Assembly (NCBI GenBank): GCA_001689515.1
Contig: LUJR01000019.1
Coordinates: 1 to 49,961, forward strand
DNA length: 49,961 nt
Direction of reading: 5' to 3'
From: Bacteroidales bacterium M7
Lineage (GTDB): Bacteria > Bacteroidota > Bacteroidia > Bacteroidales > Muribaculaceae
A program made the translations under genes and the position numbers. Shown piece after piece: positions 1 to 7,356 of this stretch (position 1 is its first letter; each line of letters opens with the position of its first letter). The notes under the pieces are model-generated. The model searched no databases. It was not told the DNA's origin and worked only from the letters and a program-made list of their open reading frames with translations.

Positions 1-468
1 TTTCATCACCCCAAATGTCCACATCGCCGAATACTTGTATGACTTTCTTACGGATATTGTGAACGCCTCGTTGTCGCGGTGTTGCTCGAAATATCGGAGG
101 AAGTTGCTCTCCTTTTCCTTTTTCAGCCGATAGCCCTTGCGGTCTTCAAGCATCTCCTGCTCACGCTCGAAACGGATTTTTTCGGCGAGTTGAAGTGTGT
201 TCTTGTTCTGCTGACGCTCCTGCGCGGTGCGTGGCACGACCCATATGTAGAGGTTCAAAGCCTCGCGGCGGCGTTGGTGTCTGACGGTGTATTTCGGTTT
301 TCCTTTCATCGCCCCTTTGGTGTAGAGAACGGGGTTGCCGTCATCGTCATATACGGGAGCCTCCGTCCTGCCGAGATAAAAGTCAAGAGCGAGGCTTGCC
401 CGTCCGTCGCTCATTACGTGCTGCACAAGGCGCGGATTTTGTTTGAGTTTGTTTGGTAGTCTGCCCAT
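1..468 (-). CDS. Tyrosine integrase, N-terminal part (cut by window edge)
   Basis: The visible 156 residues start at the ATG at 468-466 and run off the left edge, so the catalytic domain is not seen. The protein begins MGRLPNKLKQNPRLVQHV. It continues with an arm-binding-type domain (YLGRTEAPVYD, then GKPKYTVRHQRRREALNLYI) and a segment rich in Lys, Arg and Glu (NTLQLAEKIRFEREQEMLED) leading into a SAM-like core-binding domain (FLRYFEQHRDNEAFT). This layout is that of integrases of Bacteroides conjugative elements and phages. Its position facing left suggests it belongs to a mobile element that ends near here and lies outside the window. Known family; the assignment to a specific element is inference. 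Confidence 0.8.
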   Translation of the reverse strand, partial: MGRLPNKLKQNPRLVQHVMSDGRASLALDFYLGRTEAPVYDDDGNPVLYTKGAMKGKPKYTVRHQRRREALNLYIWVVPRTAQERQQNKNTLQLAEKIRFEREQEMLEDRKGYRLKKEKESNFLRYFEQHRDNEAFTISVRKSYKYSAMWTFGVMK

Positions 469-562
469 AAATCATTAATTTTGTGTTCGTAACGCAAAGG
501 TAGCGACGTGTTGTGAAACACGAAAATAGCCCACAACATCTATTAACAATCGAAACGGCGTG

Positions 563-584
563 ATGTTGTACTAATGTTGTACTA
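563..584. repeat. 11-bp perfect tandem repeat upstream of integrase
   Basis: ATGTTGTACTA occurs twice head to tail (563-573 and 574-584), about 95 bp upstream of the integrase start. A related word CGAAAATAG also repeats nearby (about 519 and 588). Candidate arm-type integrase sites or an operator; this is inference. Confidence 0.6.
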
Positions 585-1061
585 TTTGCGAAAATAGGCG
601 CAAAAACACGAAACTCACCGCAAAAGCCAATCGCCGTAACACACTGATAATCATTTGATTTATTTTGCTTGACTTATATCTGTTTTGCTACGCTTAAAAC
701 ATACCTTGCCGAATCCCGACGGATTCAATTGCTACTTAGATGGTTAGTAAAACGTGCTTCTTGAATTAGTGGACATGGATATATGGGAAATAAATGATAT
801 GAATTGTCATTTGATGGGGAATCATATGGAAAGCGTCACAAATTAGAGGTGACTGCCGGTCTATGCAATGAAGAAAAATGTAAGTATTGGGATAATCCGT
901 GTGCGTATAGGTACGCACAAATATAGAAGCGAATTGGATTTTGAAAGAATAATAGTCACAAAATCTTTTGTTTGCAATTGTCCTCGTATTTTCCAATATG
1001 CTAATACACAGGAATATCGGAGGTGTTTATAGCATACTTGCATGCTAAATGATTAGATAAT

Positions 1062-1133
1062 TGAATGACTGAGTGACTGAATGATTGGTCATTCAGATGA
1101 TTGACTGACTGAATGACTGGGTGATTGAATGAT
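1062..1133. repeat. Imperfect octanucleotide tandem array (TGAATGAY)
   Basis: Nine consecutive 8-bp units: TGAATGAC, TGAGTGAC, TGAATGAT, TGGTCATT, CAGATGAT, TGACTGAC, TGAATGAC, TGGGTGAT, TGAATGAT. Units 3 to 5 also form a perfect 7-bp inverted repeat, TGAATGA/TCATTCA (1078-1084 and 1089-1095). No coding frame uses the array. Confidence 0.75.
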
Positions 1134-1274
1134 TTAACAACGTGTCATTCAATTTTTGGGGAAGCCGAATATAGTTCTTATACAGAAGCCTTAAATGGTA
1201 TTAGAACAAGAGCAGTCCGGCGAATACCGTATTTCTACACTTTAATACAATATATTTTGAGATGAAGTTAACCC

Positions 1275-1301
1275 ATGAAAGGCGGTGATGCCGCCTTTCA
1301 T
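1275..1301 (-). terminator. Hairpin at the end of the repair operon
   Basis: An 11-bp perfect stem (ATGAAAGGCGG / CCGCCTTTCAT) with a 5-base loop lies 37 bp past the last stop codon of the minus-strand operon. No long T-run follows on the minus strand, so termination is inferred from position and stability. Confidence 0.5.
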
Positions 1302-1337
1302 AACTCATTCTTGTCTTGATTTATAGCTAATTACAGA

Positions 1338-2528
1338 TTATCTCCTTTTTGGCTCTATATTTGGGAGGAACGCTGTTACAATTCCTAAAAGAGGTAATAA
1401 TGTGCTTATCTGAAATATAAACTCTATGCTTGTCTTGTCGGCAAGCCATCCGAAAAAGGCAGAACCTATACCTCCCAGTCCGAAATTCAAACCGAAAAAC
1501 AAACCTGCCATCATACCGATTTTATTCGGCTTCAATTCAGTGGCATATACCAATATCGCCGAAAATGCCGACGAGATTACCAATCCGATTATCACGGCAA
1601 GTATTATGGTCAGAGTGAAATTTACATAAGGCAGAGCCAACGCGAATGGTGCAGCTCCGAGGATAGACCCCCAGATTACATACTTGCGCCCGTACCTGTC
1701 GCCGATACTACCTCCCAGCACCGTGCCTACGGCTACTGCTCCCATGAAAGCAAAGAGGCATAATTGAGATACTTGAATATCAACGCCAAACTTATTTATA
1801 AGGAAAAACGTGAAATAGCTGGTCATACTCGCCATATAGAAATATTTTGAGAATGTAAGCACACACAATATAAATATAGCCCAATGTATCCTGCGGTTTG
1901 ACAATGCCAATACTGCCGGATTTGGTGTGATAACCTTAGACTTTATCCTGTGAAGCTGTTTTTTATACCATCTACCGACAGGGAGCAGTGTTATTCCGGC
2001 TATAAGAGCAGCTATTGAAAACCATATTATTGAATGTTGACCGAATGGAATTATATTGACAGCTGCCAATAATGGCCCTATCGCACTTCCTCCGTTTCCG
2101 CCTACTTGAAATATTGATTGTGCCAGCCCTTTTTTCACGCCTCCTGCCATCTGCGCTATGCGGGAGGCTTCCGGGTGAAATATGGATGAGCCGCAACCTA
2201 TCACTCCAACAGCCAAAAGTATAAGAGCGTAATTGTTGGCAAAAGAAAGAAGGATTATGCCCAACAACGTGAATACCATACCTATGGATAATGAAAATGG
2301 CTGCGGATGCTTGTCGGCATATCTTCCTACAAACGGCTGGAGTATAGAAGATGTCATTTGGAACACCAATGTTATTATACCGATCTGACCGAATGTAAAT
2401 CCGTATTTGTCTTTGATTATCGGATATATCGACGGTATGATTGACTGCATCATATCGTTGAGCAAATGCGCGAAACTGATGACAATCAGTATTTTGAAAA
2501 TAGTCTTTTCTTTTATTGTGGCTTCCAT
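1338..2528 (-). CDS. fsr: MFS efflux transporter, fosmidomycin-resistance (Fsr) family
   Basis: About 396 residues with 12 predicted hydrophobic membrane segments. The N-terminus (FAHLLNDMMQSIIPSIYPII) and the segment GCGSSIFHPEASRIAQ match the Fsr subfamily of the major facilitator superfamily, inner-membrane drug/proton antiporters that export fosmidomycin and related compounds. The loop after TM2 (GRYADKHPQP) is the MFS motif A region. I chose the ATG at 2528 rather than the in-frame TTG at 2534; it lies 6 bases past the stop of the acetyltransferase, so translation is probably coupled. It is the last gene of the minus-strand repair operon. The substrate is inferred from family only. Confidence 0.88.
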   Translation of the reverse strand: MEATIKEKTIFKILIVISFAHLLNDMMQSIIPSIYPIIKDKYGFTFGQIGIITLVFQMTSSILQPFVGRYADKHPQPFSLSIGMVFTLLGIILLSFANNYALILLAVGVIGCGSSIFHPEASRIAQMAGGVKKGLAQSIFQVGGNGGSAIGPLLAAVNIIPFGQHSIIWFSIAALIAGITLLPVGRWYKKQLHRIKSKVITPNPAVLALSNRRIHWAIFILCVLTFSKYFYMASMTSYFTFFLINKFGVDIQVSQLCLFAFMGAVAVGTVLGGSIGDRYGRKYVIWGSILGAAPFALALPYVNFTLTIILAVIIGLVISSAFSAILVYATELKPNKIGMMAGLFFGLNFGLGGIGSAFFGWLADKTSIEFIFQISTLLPLLGIVTAFLPNIEPKRR

Positions 2529-2534
2529 AAGCAA

Positions 2535-3056
2535 TTATCTCACATGCTTTTCCATCAATACGAGGTCAACTGTTCCACATCCGTAGAATTCGCATTTGAC
2601 GATACCGATTTCCTGAAATCCGAACTTCGGGTAAAACCTGCGGGCGTTCATGTTCCTTGTCTGGGTATCTATCCTTAATTCAGTACAACCATGCCGGCGT
2701 GCGTAATCCTCATAAAATCCAAGAAATTCTGCCCCCACTCCGGTATTGGTGGCATAGGGATCAACGGCTAATGTATGTAGCACCATAACCCTATCCGGAG
2801 ATGATTGAAAATTCCAATTTCCGTAGGCATATTCCGGCAACTGCAATTTATTGATAATTGCAGTTCCTACAATCCTGCCGTTATGTTCACATACAAACAG
2901 GTCGCCGGCCTTGAGATGTTCTTCCGCCAGATTTTTTGTGGGATAAACACCCCTTATCCAACCGAGGCTGTATTTTCCCGACTCGGCCATGTCATGTATG
3001 TGTTCGTATATGTTTGAAATCGCGTCTATATCGTTGATTGTCGCTTTGCGTATCAT
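2535..3056 (-). CDS. GNAT-family N-acetyltransferase
   Basis: 173 residues, typical length for a single GNAT domain. The N-terminus MIRKATINDIDAISNIYEHI is the usual beta1-alpha1 start. The acetyl-CoA pyrophosphate-binding loop appears as VDPYATNTGVGAEFLGFYED (motif A), and the C-terminal YPKFGFQEIG is the conserved beta5-beta6 segment. It transfers acetyl from acetyl-CoA to an amine; the substrate cannot be told from sequence. It lies 8 bases after the end of the frameshifted AraC-methyltransferase gene and directly upstream of the exporter. Detoxification of a small molecule together with the exporter is possible but unproven. Confidence 0.85.
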   Translation of the reverse strand: MIRKATINDIDAISNIYEHIHDMAESGKYSLGWIRGVYPTKNLAEEHLKAGDLFVCEHNGRIVGTAIINKLQLPEYAYGNWNFQSSPDRVMVLHTLAVDPYATNTGVGAEFLGFYEDYARRHGCTELRIDTQTRNMNARRFYPKFGFQEIGIVKCEFYGCGTVDLVLMEKHVR

Positions 3057-3064
3057 GATTATGT

Positions 3065-3909
3065 CTATAATTTGATTTTAGATGCTTCCCAGCCGATGAT
3101 TGCGCTTTTACGTATTTCTCCCCAATGATAATTACCGATTTCTCCCGATGCCCGGATTACACGGTGACATGGGATAAGGTATGCCACCGGATTCTCGCCT
3201 ATCGCGGTTCCGACAGCCCGGCAAGCACGTGGATTGTCAATCTTGGCTGCAATATCCCCGTATGTAGCATGCCGCCCATAGGTATGTGTAACAGCGCTTC
3301 CCAGACTTTCAATTGAAAATCAGTACCTTTCAGATGTAGTTTTATTTCTGTCAGCTTACTCCAGTCCTGTGTGAATATGAACAGTGCGTTTTGCTGGATT
3401 GCGTCACACACTTGACAATACCTTGCCCTTGGGAACTTTCGTTGCAATGAGTTAAAAGCTTCCATGTGGTCATCTGCGAATTCCATGCTGCAAATGCCTT
3501 TTGGAGTGGAGGCGATAAGGATGTCACCGAATGGAGTGGAAGCAAAACTATAATTTATAAACAGGTTCTCCCCGCCGTTTTTATAATCTCCGGGTGTCAT
3601 ACCCTCCACGGTCACAAACAGATCGTGCAAGCGTCCCGTACCGGACAGCCCGACTTCATGTGCGGTGTCAAACAATGAGGCGTGTGTTTCTTTCAATATC
3701 CTTTTGGCATATTCGACATTCAGATATTGAAGAAAGGATTTGGGTGTCACGCCTGCCCATTCTCTGAAAACCCGCTGAAAATGATACGGAGACATATTGA
3801 CCGCTTCGGCTATTGCTTCCAGACTGGGCTGATCATGGCGGTTTTCACGGATAAAGCCGATTGCCTCTGCTATGCGGAGATAGTTTAATTCCTGCTGGCT
3901 CTCTTTCAT
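3065..3909 (-). pseudogene. AraC-type regulator fused to O6-methylguanine-DNA methyltransferase, frameshifted
   Basis: The start is the ATG at 3909 (MKESQQELNYLRIAEAIGF), sharing ATGA with the stop of the upstream gene. Residues 1-100 are an AraC helix-turn-helix pair (HFQRVFREWAGVTPKSFLQY). An Ogt-type domain follows (SFASTPFGDILIASTPKGIC, then GTDFQLKVWEALLHIPMG). After that glycine the frame is lost at 3275-3277. One extra G there would restore GRHATYGDIAAKIDNPRACR and the active-site motif IPCHRVI, ending at the TAG at 3067-3065 (282 codons if repaired). As read, the product ends at 3199 without the acceptor cysteine. The lesion is in a run of three Cs (plus strand), so sequencing error is possible. 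With the gene upstream this resembles a split Ada protein. Confidence 0.85.
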
Positions 3910-4613
3910 AACACGTGTTCGAGTTTCAACAGATATTCTTTCGCTTCCAGACCACCGCCATAACCGGTCAACGATCTGTCGCTGCCTATGACACGATGAC
4001 ATGGTGCAAAAATAGACATGGAGTTTGCTCCGTTGGCATTGGCCACTGCCCGCACAGCTTTAGGCATACCTATATTACGTGCCATTTCACCATAAGAGAT
4101 TGTTTTCCCATAAGGAATTTTCAGCAGTTCATTCCATACGGTTTTCTGAAAATCCGTGCCGACAAATAGTAAAGGCACATCAAATTCCTTACGTTTCCCG
4201 GCAAAATATTCATTCAACTGCCTGATTGCTTCCACAATCACAGGTGACAAGCCTTCTTTAAATTCCGCATGGAGTATCCGTTTCAGCCTGTTATCCACAT
4301 GGCTGCGATGTTTCTCTACCTGCCAGTCGCACAGGCATAAATTATCGCCGATGGAGCCAAGCAAAAGCACTCCACAGGGAGATCCATATTCATACGTTAT
4401 TATCTTGTTTTTCTCTTTCATACAGATTTTACACGGTCTATATCCTTTATCAAGTGCTTCTTCAACGCTGTTGAACAACTCTATATTCTTAATCAGAGGT
4501 GTTTTGGCCGGACATGACGGGTTGCACACTATGCCCGTTGTCTTTACCCCGTAATAAAACAGACCGTCAAAGTCTTTATCACGGTTGAGTATCGCCTTGA
4601 TTTTTTCGTCCAT
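3906..4613 (-). CDS. Ada-type zinc domain fused to methylated-DNA cysteine methyltransferase
   Basis: 235 residues. Residues 1-70 are the Ada N-terminal methylphosphotriester domain with four zinc cysteines (Cys30, Cys34, Cys61, Cys64; motifs IVCNPSCPAK and GYRPCKICMK). In Ada, one of these accepts methyl from DNA phosphotriesters. Residues 75-235 are the Ogt domain with GTDFQKTVWNELLKIPYGKT and active site PCHRVIG (Cys205), which removes O6-alkyl groups from guanine. The AraC part of classical Ada is absent here and lies instead in the next gene. The start overlaps the stop of the AlkA-like gene (TAATG). Suicidal repair protein and probable alkylation sensor; regulation of this operon is inference. 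Confidence 0.9.
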   Translation of the reverse strand: MDEKIKAILNRDKDFDGLFYYGVKTTGIVCNPSCPAKTPLIKNIELFNSVEEALDKGYRPCKICMKEKNKIITYEYGSPCGVLLLGSIGDNLCLCDWQVEKHRSHVDNRLKRILHAEFKEGLSPVIVEAIRQLNEYFAGKRKEFDVPLLFVGTDFQKTVWNELLKIPYGKTISYGEMARNIGMPKAVRAVANANGANSMSIFAPCHRVIGSDRSLTGYGGGLEAKEYLLKLEHVL

Positions 4614-5260
4614 TATTTTTTTGTCTTGGGAGCATAGTCCTTCATTCCTTCAACAGCACCTCCGGCGACAGCCCATATATACAGGCTCGCCACACTGCAA
4701 TAAGGGGAGAATCTTCTACGGTATTTTTCAAACAGTTTCCGGTCTATCCTGCGGTGGTGATATATCATCCGTAGCCCGCGCAGTATGGCGAGATCTCCGA
4801 AACTCAATATATCGGGGCGTTGCATTGAGAAAAGCATAAGCATCTCCGCACTCCATACACCAAGGCCTTTGAGTGATGACAGGCGGTTGCAGACTTCTTC
4901 ATCGGTCATGTCATTAAACGCGTTTATGTCGAATTCACCCGACAAAATCTTTTCAGCCGCCGAGCGGATATACTCGACCTTGCGGAATGAGAGTCCCACT
5001 GATTGAAGTTCCTCCGGAGTGGCCGAAAGTATGTTGTTCGGAGTGACATCACCGAACTTTTCAACAGCTTTCCGCCAGATACTTTCATGGGCTTTTGTGG
5101 AAATCTGCTGGCCGATTATGGAGTGTACGAGAGCGGCGAAAAGGTCGGGTATCACCCGCCTTTTCACCATGCCGACCTTTTCAATTATCTCGGCAAGACG
5201 TTTGTCCTTACTTTTGAGATAACTTAGTTCGGTATCCCCATATTGAAAATACTGCTCCAT
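4613..5260 (-). CDS. DNA-3-methyladenine glycosylase II (AlkA-like, HhH-GPD)
   Basis: 215 residues. It has the helix-hairpin-helix LKGLGVWSAEML (130-141) followed by the catalytic aspartate in ILSFGDLAILRG (Asp156), the order of the HhH-GPD superfamily. HSIIGQQISTKAHESIW (46-62) is the usual N-terminal helix pair. There is no FeS-cluster cysteine set, so this is AlkA-type rather than Nth/MutY-type. It cuts the glycosidic bond of alkylated purines in base excision repair. It overlaps its neighbours by one base at each end (TGATG upstream, TAATG downstream), so it is translationally coupled to the methyltransferase gene. Shorter than E. coli AlkA (282), lacking its N-terminal domain. Confidence 0.88.
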   Translation of the reverse strand: MEQYFQYGDTELSYLKSKDKRLAEIIEKVGMVKRRVIPDLFAALVHSIIGQQISTKAHESIWRKAVEKFGDVTPNNILSATPEELQSVGLSFRKVEYIRSAAEKILSGEFDINAFNDMTDEEVCNRLSSLKGLGVWSAEMLMLFSMQRPDILSFGDLAILRGLRMIYHHRRIDRKLFEKYRRRFSPYCSVASLYIWAVAGGAVEGMKDYAPKTKK

Positions 5261-6153
5261 CAGTCGATTATATAAGCATTGCTGTCAGCGGGGGCTTCAG
5301 CCCTGTCTTCTTTTGTGTATTCACGCCTGATTTCTCCGACGGATATACGGTAATTGTCAAAAAGAGCGTCGTGACCCATTTTTTGGCTTTGACGGTGGTT
5401 CACCTGATTGCGCCAGCCTGCCGCAGCTTCGTCACTCTCCCAGAATGATAGGGAAAGAAACTTTCCGGGATTATTGACACTCTCGAAACGCTCCACGCTG
5501 ATGAACCCCGGCATTTGGGAAAGTTCATTCTTCAAGGCTGCACCCATCTTGAAATAGTCCGCTTTGCCTTCGGATGTCGGCGTTACTTCAAAAATCACAG
5601 CCACTTTCTTTTTTCCGTGTCCTGTCAGAGCATTCAGTTCGTCAAGTGTCATGGTGTCGTTATATATGCCGGCACATACTGTATAGCGCATACCCGGTAT
5701 CGGGCAGATATATGATATTTTGCGGACACCCTCGTTTGTTCCGGGCTTGGGCCAGATAAATTCAATCCAGCCTCCGCCTTGCATCGCTACCTCGCACAGT
5801 TCCACACCGTAGTGCTTCCCCGCCCAGTCAAGATGTTCACGGATATTGCCTCCGGTACGTTCCGGGAAACGTGGATTTGAAACGACGAGGCTGCTGTCCA
5901 CATCAATTATGAACAGATATGCGTCACGGTCGTTAAATTCCGACTTTGGATCAGTCAGTATGGAGAGTGCCTCACTCCCTTTTTGTTTCAGCAATTCGAC
6001 TGCCTTATGCACGTTGGCGACAACCGACTGCGGTGATTCTTCCTGTGGAAGCGCTTGCGCGGTAACAACTATGTTGCTCATATTTTGTGAAAATAAATTT
6101 AGTGTTCCGACTGCCACGGCAGCGAGAAACAGGGTTAATACTCTTTTTCTCAT
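5260..6153 (-). CDS. Secreted Cache-domain protein fused to antibiotic-biosynthesis-monooxygenase (ABM) fold
   Basis: 297 residues. The N-terminus MRKRVLTLFLAAVAVGTLNL is a signal peptide or membrane anchor. Residues 40-165 look like a single Cache sensor domain (AYLFIIDVDSSLVVSNPRFP, GGWIEFIWPKPGTNEG, YICPIPGMRYTVCAGIY). Residues 180-280 look like an ABM/dimeric alpha-beta barrel (VAVIFEVTPTSEG, ELSQMPGFISVERFES, SLSFWESDEAAAGWR). Cache domains bind small ligands outside the membrane; ABM domains oxidise or bind small aromatics or haem. First gene of the repair operon. Why a secreted protein leads a DNA-repair operon is unclear; a sensing or detoxifying role is speculation. Confidence 0.78.
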   Translation of the reverse strand: MRKRVLTLFLAAVAVGTLNLFSQNMSNIVVTAQALPQEESPQSVVANVHKAVELLKQKGSEALSILTDPKSEFNDRDAYLFIIDVDSSLVVSNPRFPERTGGNIREHLDWAGKHYGVELCEVAMQGGGWIEFIWPKPGTNEGVRKISYICPIPGMRYTVCAGIYNDTMTLDELNALTGHGKKKVAVIFEVTPTSEGKADYFKMGAALKNELSQMPGFISVERFESVNNPGKFLSLSFWESDEAAAGWRNQVNHRQSQKMGHDALFDNYRISVGEIRREYTKEDRAEAPADSNAYIID

Positions 6154-6182
6154 ATCTATAATACGATTTTTATTTGACGCTG

Positions 6183-6190
6183 CAAAATTA
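6183..6190 (-). promoter_or_regulatory. Possible -7 element of the repair operon
   Basis: CAAAATTA on the plus strand reads TAATTTTG on the minus strand, matching the Bacteroidetes -7 consensus TAnnTTTG, 30 bases upstream of the first start codon. No clear TTTG -33 element is seen at the expected spacing, which would fit an activator-dependent promoter. Confidence 0.4.
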
Positions 6191-6424
6191 CAACGGCAAA
6201 AAGTCCCATACGACCCGATTCTTGCTATTTTTTTAATGACAAATAAAAAGGTATGTGGATACTATATCCTAATCGGTACAAGTAAAACAAGCAAATCGAC
6301 GCAGGTAAAAATCATTAACAAGAACTAAAAATGCAAAATCTCTTTCCCTCAGATTTCCGCCAACTTCCACAAAAGTACACAATTAGTACCCACGTTCATA
6401 CAAATACCTCTGATAGTCAGCTAA

Positions 6425-6456
6425 TTTGCGTAATTTAGAAAAAATTGCTAACTTTG
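6425..6456 (+). promoter_or_regulatory. Bacteroidetes promoter of the starch-synthase-like gene
   Basis: TTTG at 6425-6428, 20 bp spacer, TAACTTTG at 6449-6456: both elements fit the Bacteroidetes housekeeping consensus. The expected transcription start is near 6462, giving a leader of about 65 bases. Confidence 0.75.
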
Positions 6457-6526
6457 CGGCGGTTAATTTCCCCTGACTGCGCCCTCAGGCTGCGCATGGA
6501 GGGACTAAACGCTAAGACACGCTCTA

Positions 6527-7342
6527 ATGGCCCAGACCAAAGTATTATTCATCTCACAGGAGATCACCCCCTATCTCGCAGAAAACCCACGCACACTCCT
6601 CGGACGCGAACTCCCACAGGGAGTGGCTGAAAGCGGCTACGAAGTGCGCACATTCATGCCCAAGTACGGGGCCATCAACGAACGCCGAAACCAGCTCCAC
6701 GAAGTCATCCGCCTCTCGGGGCTCAACATACCTATCGATGACAATGACCATCCGCTGGTCATCAAGGTAGCGACACTGCTCCCTGTCAGGATGCAGGTCT
6801 ACTTCATAGACAGCGATGACTACTTCCACAAGCCGCCTGTCAAGGGGCTCGAGACAGAGACCGACAAGGAGGACAATGACGAGCGGTCGATGTTCTATGT
6901 GCGCGGCGTGGCTGAAACGGTCAAGAAACTGCGATGGGAACCTGCCATCATCCAGTGTGACGGATGGATCACTGCACTGTCACCGATGTATCTCAAGCGT
7001 CTGTACAGCGACGAGCCGTCATTCTGCAACAGCAAAATAGTCTATACCCTCCACAACGATGCGTTTGAAGGTGCGTTTGACAGCCGATTCGTAGAGAAAC
7101 TCCTGCAGGAAGGGCTTACCAAAAAGGACATCAAAGCTATAGCAAAAGGCGATGTGGACCACAAGGCTCTGACACGGCTCGCCATAGACTACGCCGATGC
7201 CGTCATGCAAGCCGATGCCGATGTAGACCCCGAACTTATCGAATATGCCGAGAAATCCGGCAAACCGTTCCTGAAATTCACATCTGAAGAGGAACGCACC
7301 CCACGCCTCGTGGCATTCTACGAGGAATTGCTAAAGAAGTAA
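6527..7342 (+). CDS. Short glycogen/starch synthase-like protein (GT5 N-terminal half only)
   Basis: 271 residues against roughly 480 for full-length GlgA. It aligns in layout with the N-terminal Rossmann half of ADP-glucose starch synthases: VLFISQEITPYL at the start, then ELPQGVAESGYEVRTFMPKY, which corresponds to the usual ELPKAL...HEVRVFLPRY segment. The KxGG motif that binds ADP-glucose is missing (the segment reads AENPRTLLGREL), and the C-terminal glucosyl-transfer half is absent. Such short versions are common in Bacteroidales next to DUF4270 genes. Enzymatic activity is therefore doubtful; a regulatory or structural role is possible. Confidence 0.8.
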   Translation: MAQTKVLFISQEITPYLAENPRTLLGRELPQGVAESGYEVRTFMPKYGAINERRNQLHEVIRLSGLNIPIDDNDHPLVIKVATLLPVRMQVYFIDSDDYFHKPPVKGLETETDKEDNDERSMFYVRGVAETVKKLRWEPAIIQCDGWITALSPMYLKRLYSDEPSFCNSKIVYTLHNDAFEGAFDSRFVEKLLQEGLTKKDIKAIAKGDVDHKALTRLAIDYADAVMQADADVDPELIEYAEKSGKPFLKFTSEEERTPRLVAFYEELLKK

Positions 7343-7356
7343 CACCCTATCCGCAC

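Larger units (their letters stand above)
469..1337. other. Repeat-bearing intergenic region, no convincing gene
   Basis: About 870 bases without a supportable gene. Small open frames at 766-1043 have no recognisable product and use rare-looking codons. The stretch holds an 11-bp perfect tandem repeat (563-584), an imperfect octamer array (1062-1133) and a hairpin at 1275-1301 just past the end of the fsr-like operon. It is more AT-rich than its flanks, which fits the edge of an integrated element. Confidence 0.6.
6154..6526. promoter_or_regulatory. Divergent promoter region between repair operon and starch-synthase-like gene
   Basis: 373 bases without a gene. It contains a good plus-strand Bacteroidetes promoter (6425-6456) and a weaker minus-strand -7 element (6183-6190). 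I see no obvious Ada-box-like inverted repeat. Confidence 0.6.

Noticed and set aside
766..1043. Two overlapping short open frames on the minus strand
   Set aside because: They overlap each other, have no recognisable product, and lie in AT-rich repeat-bearing DNA.
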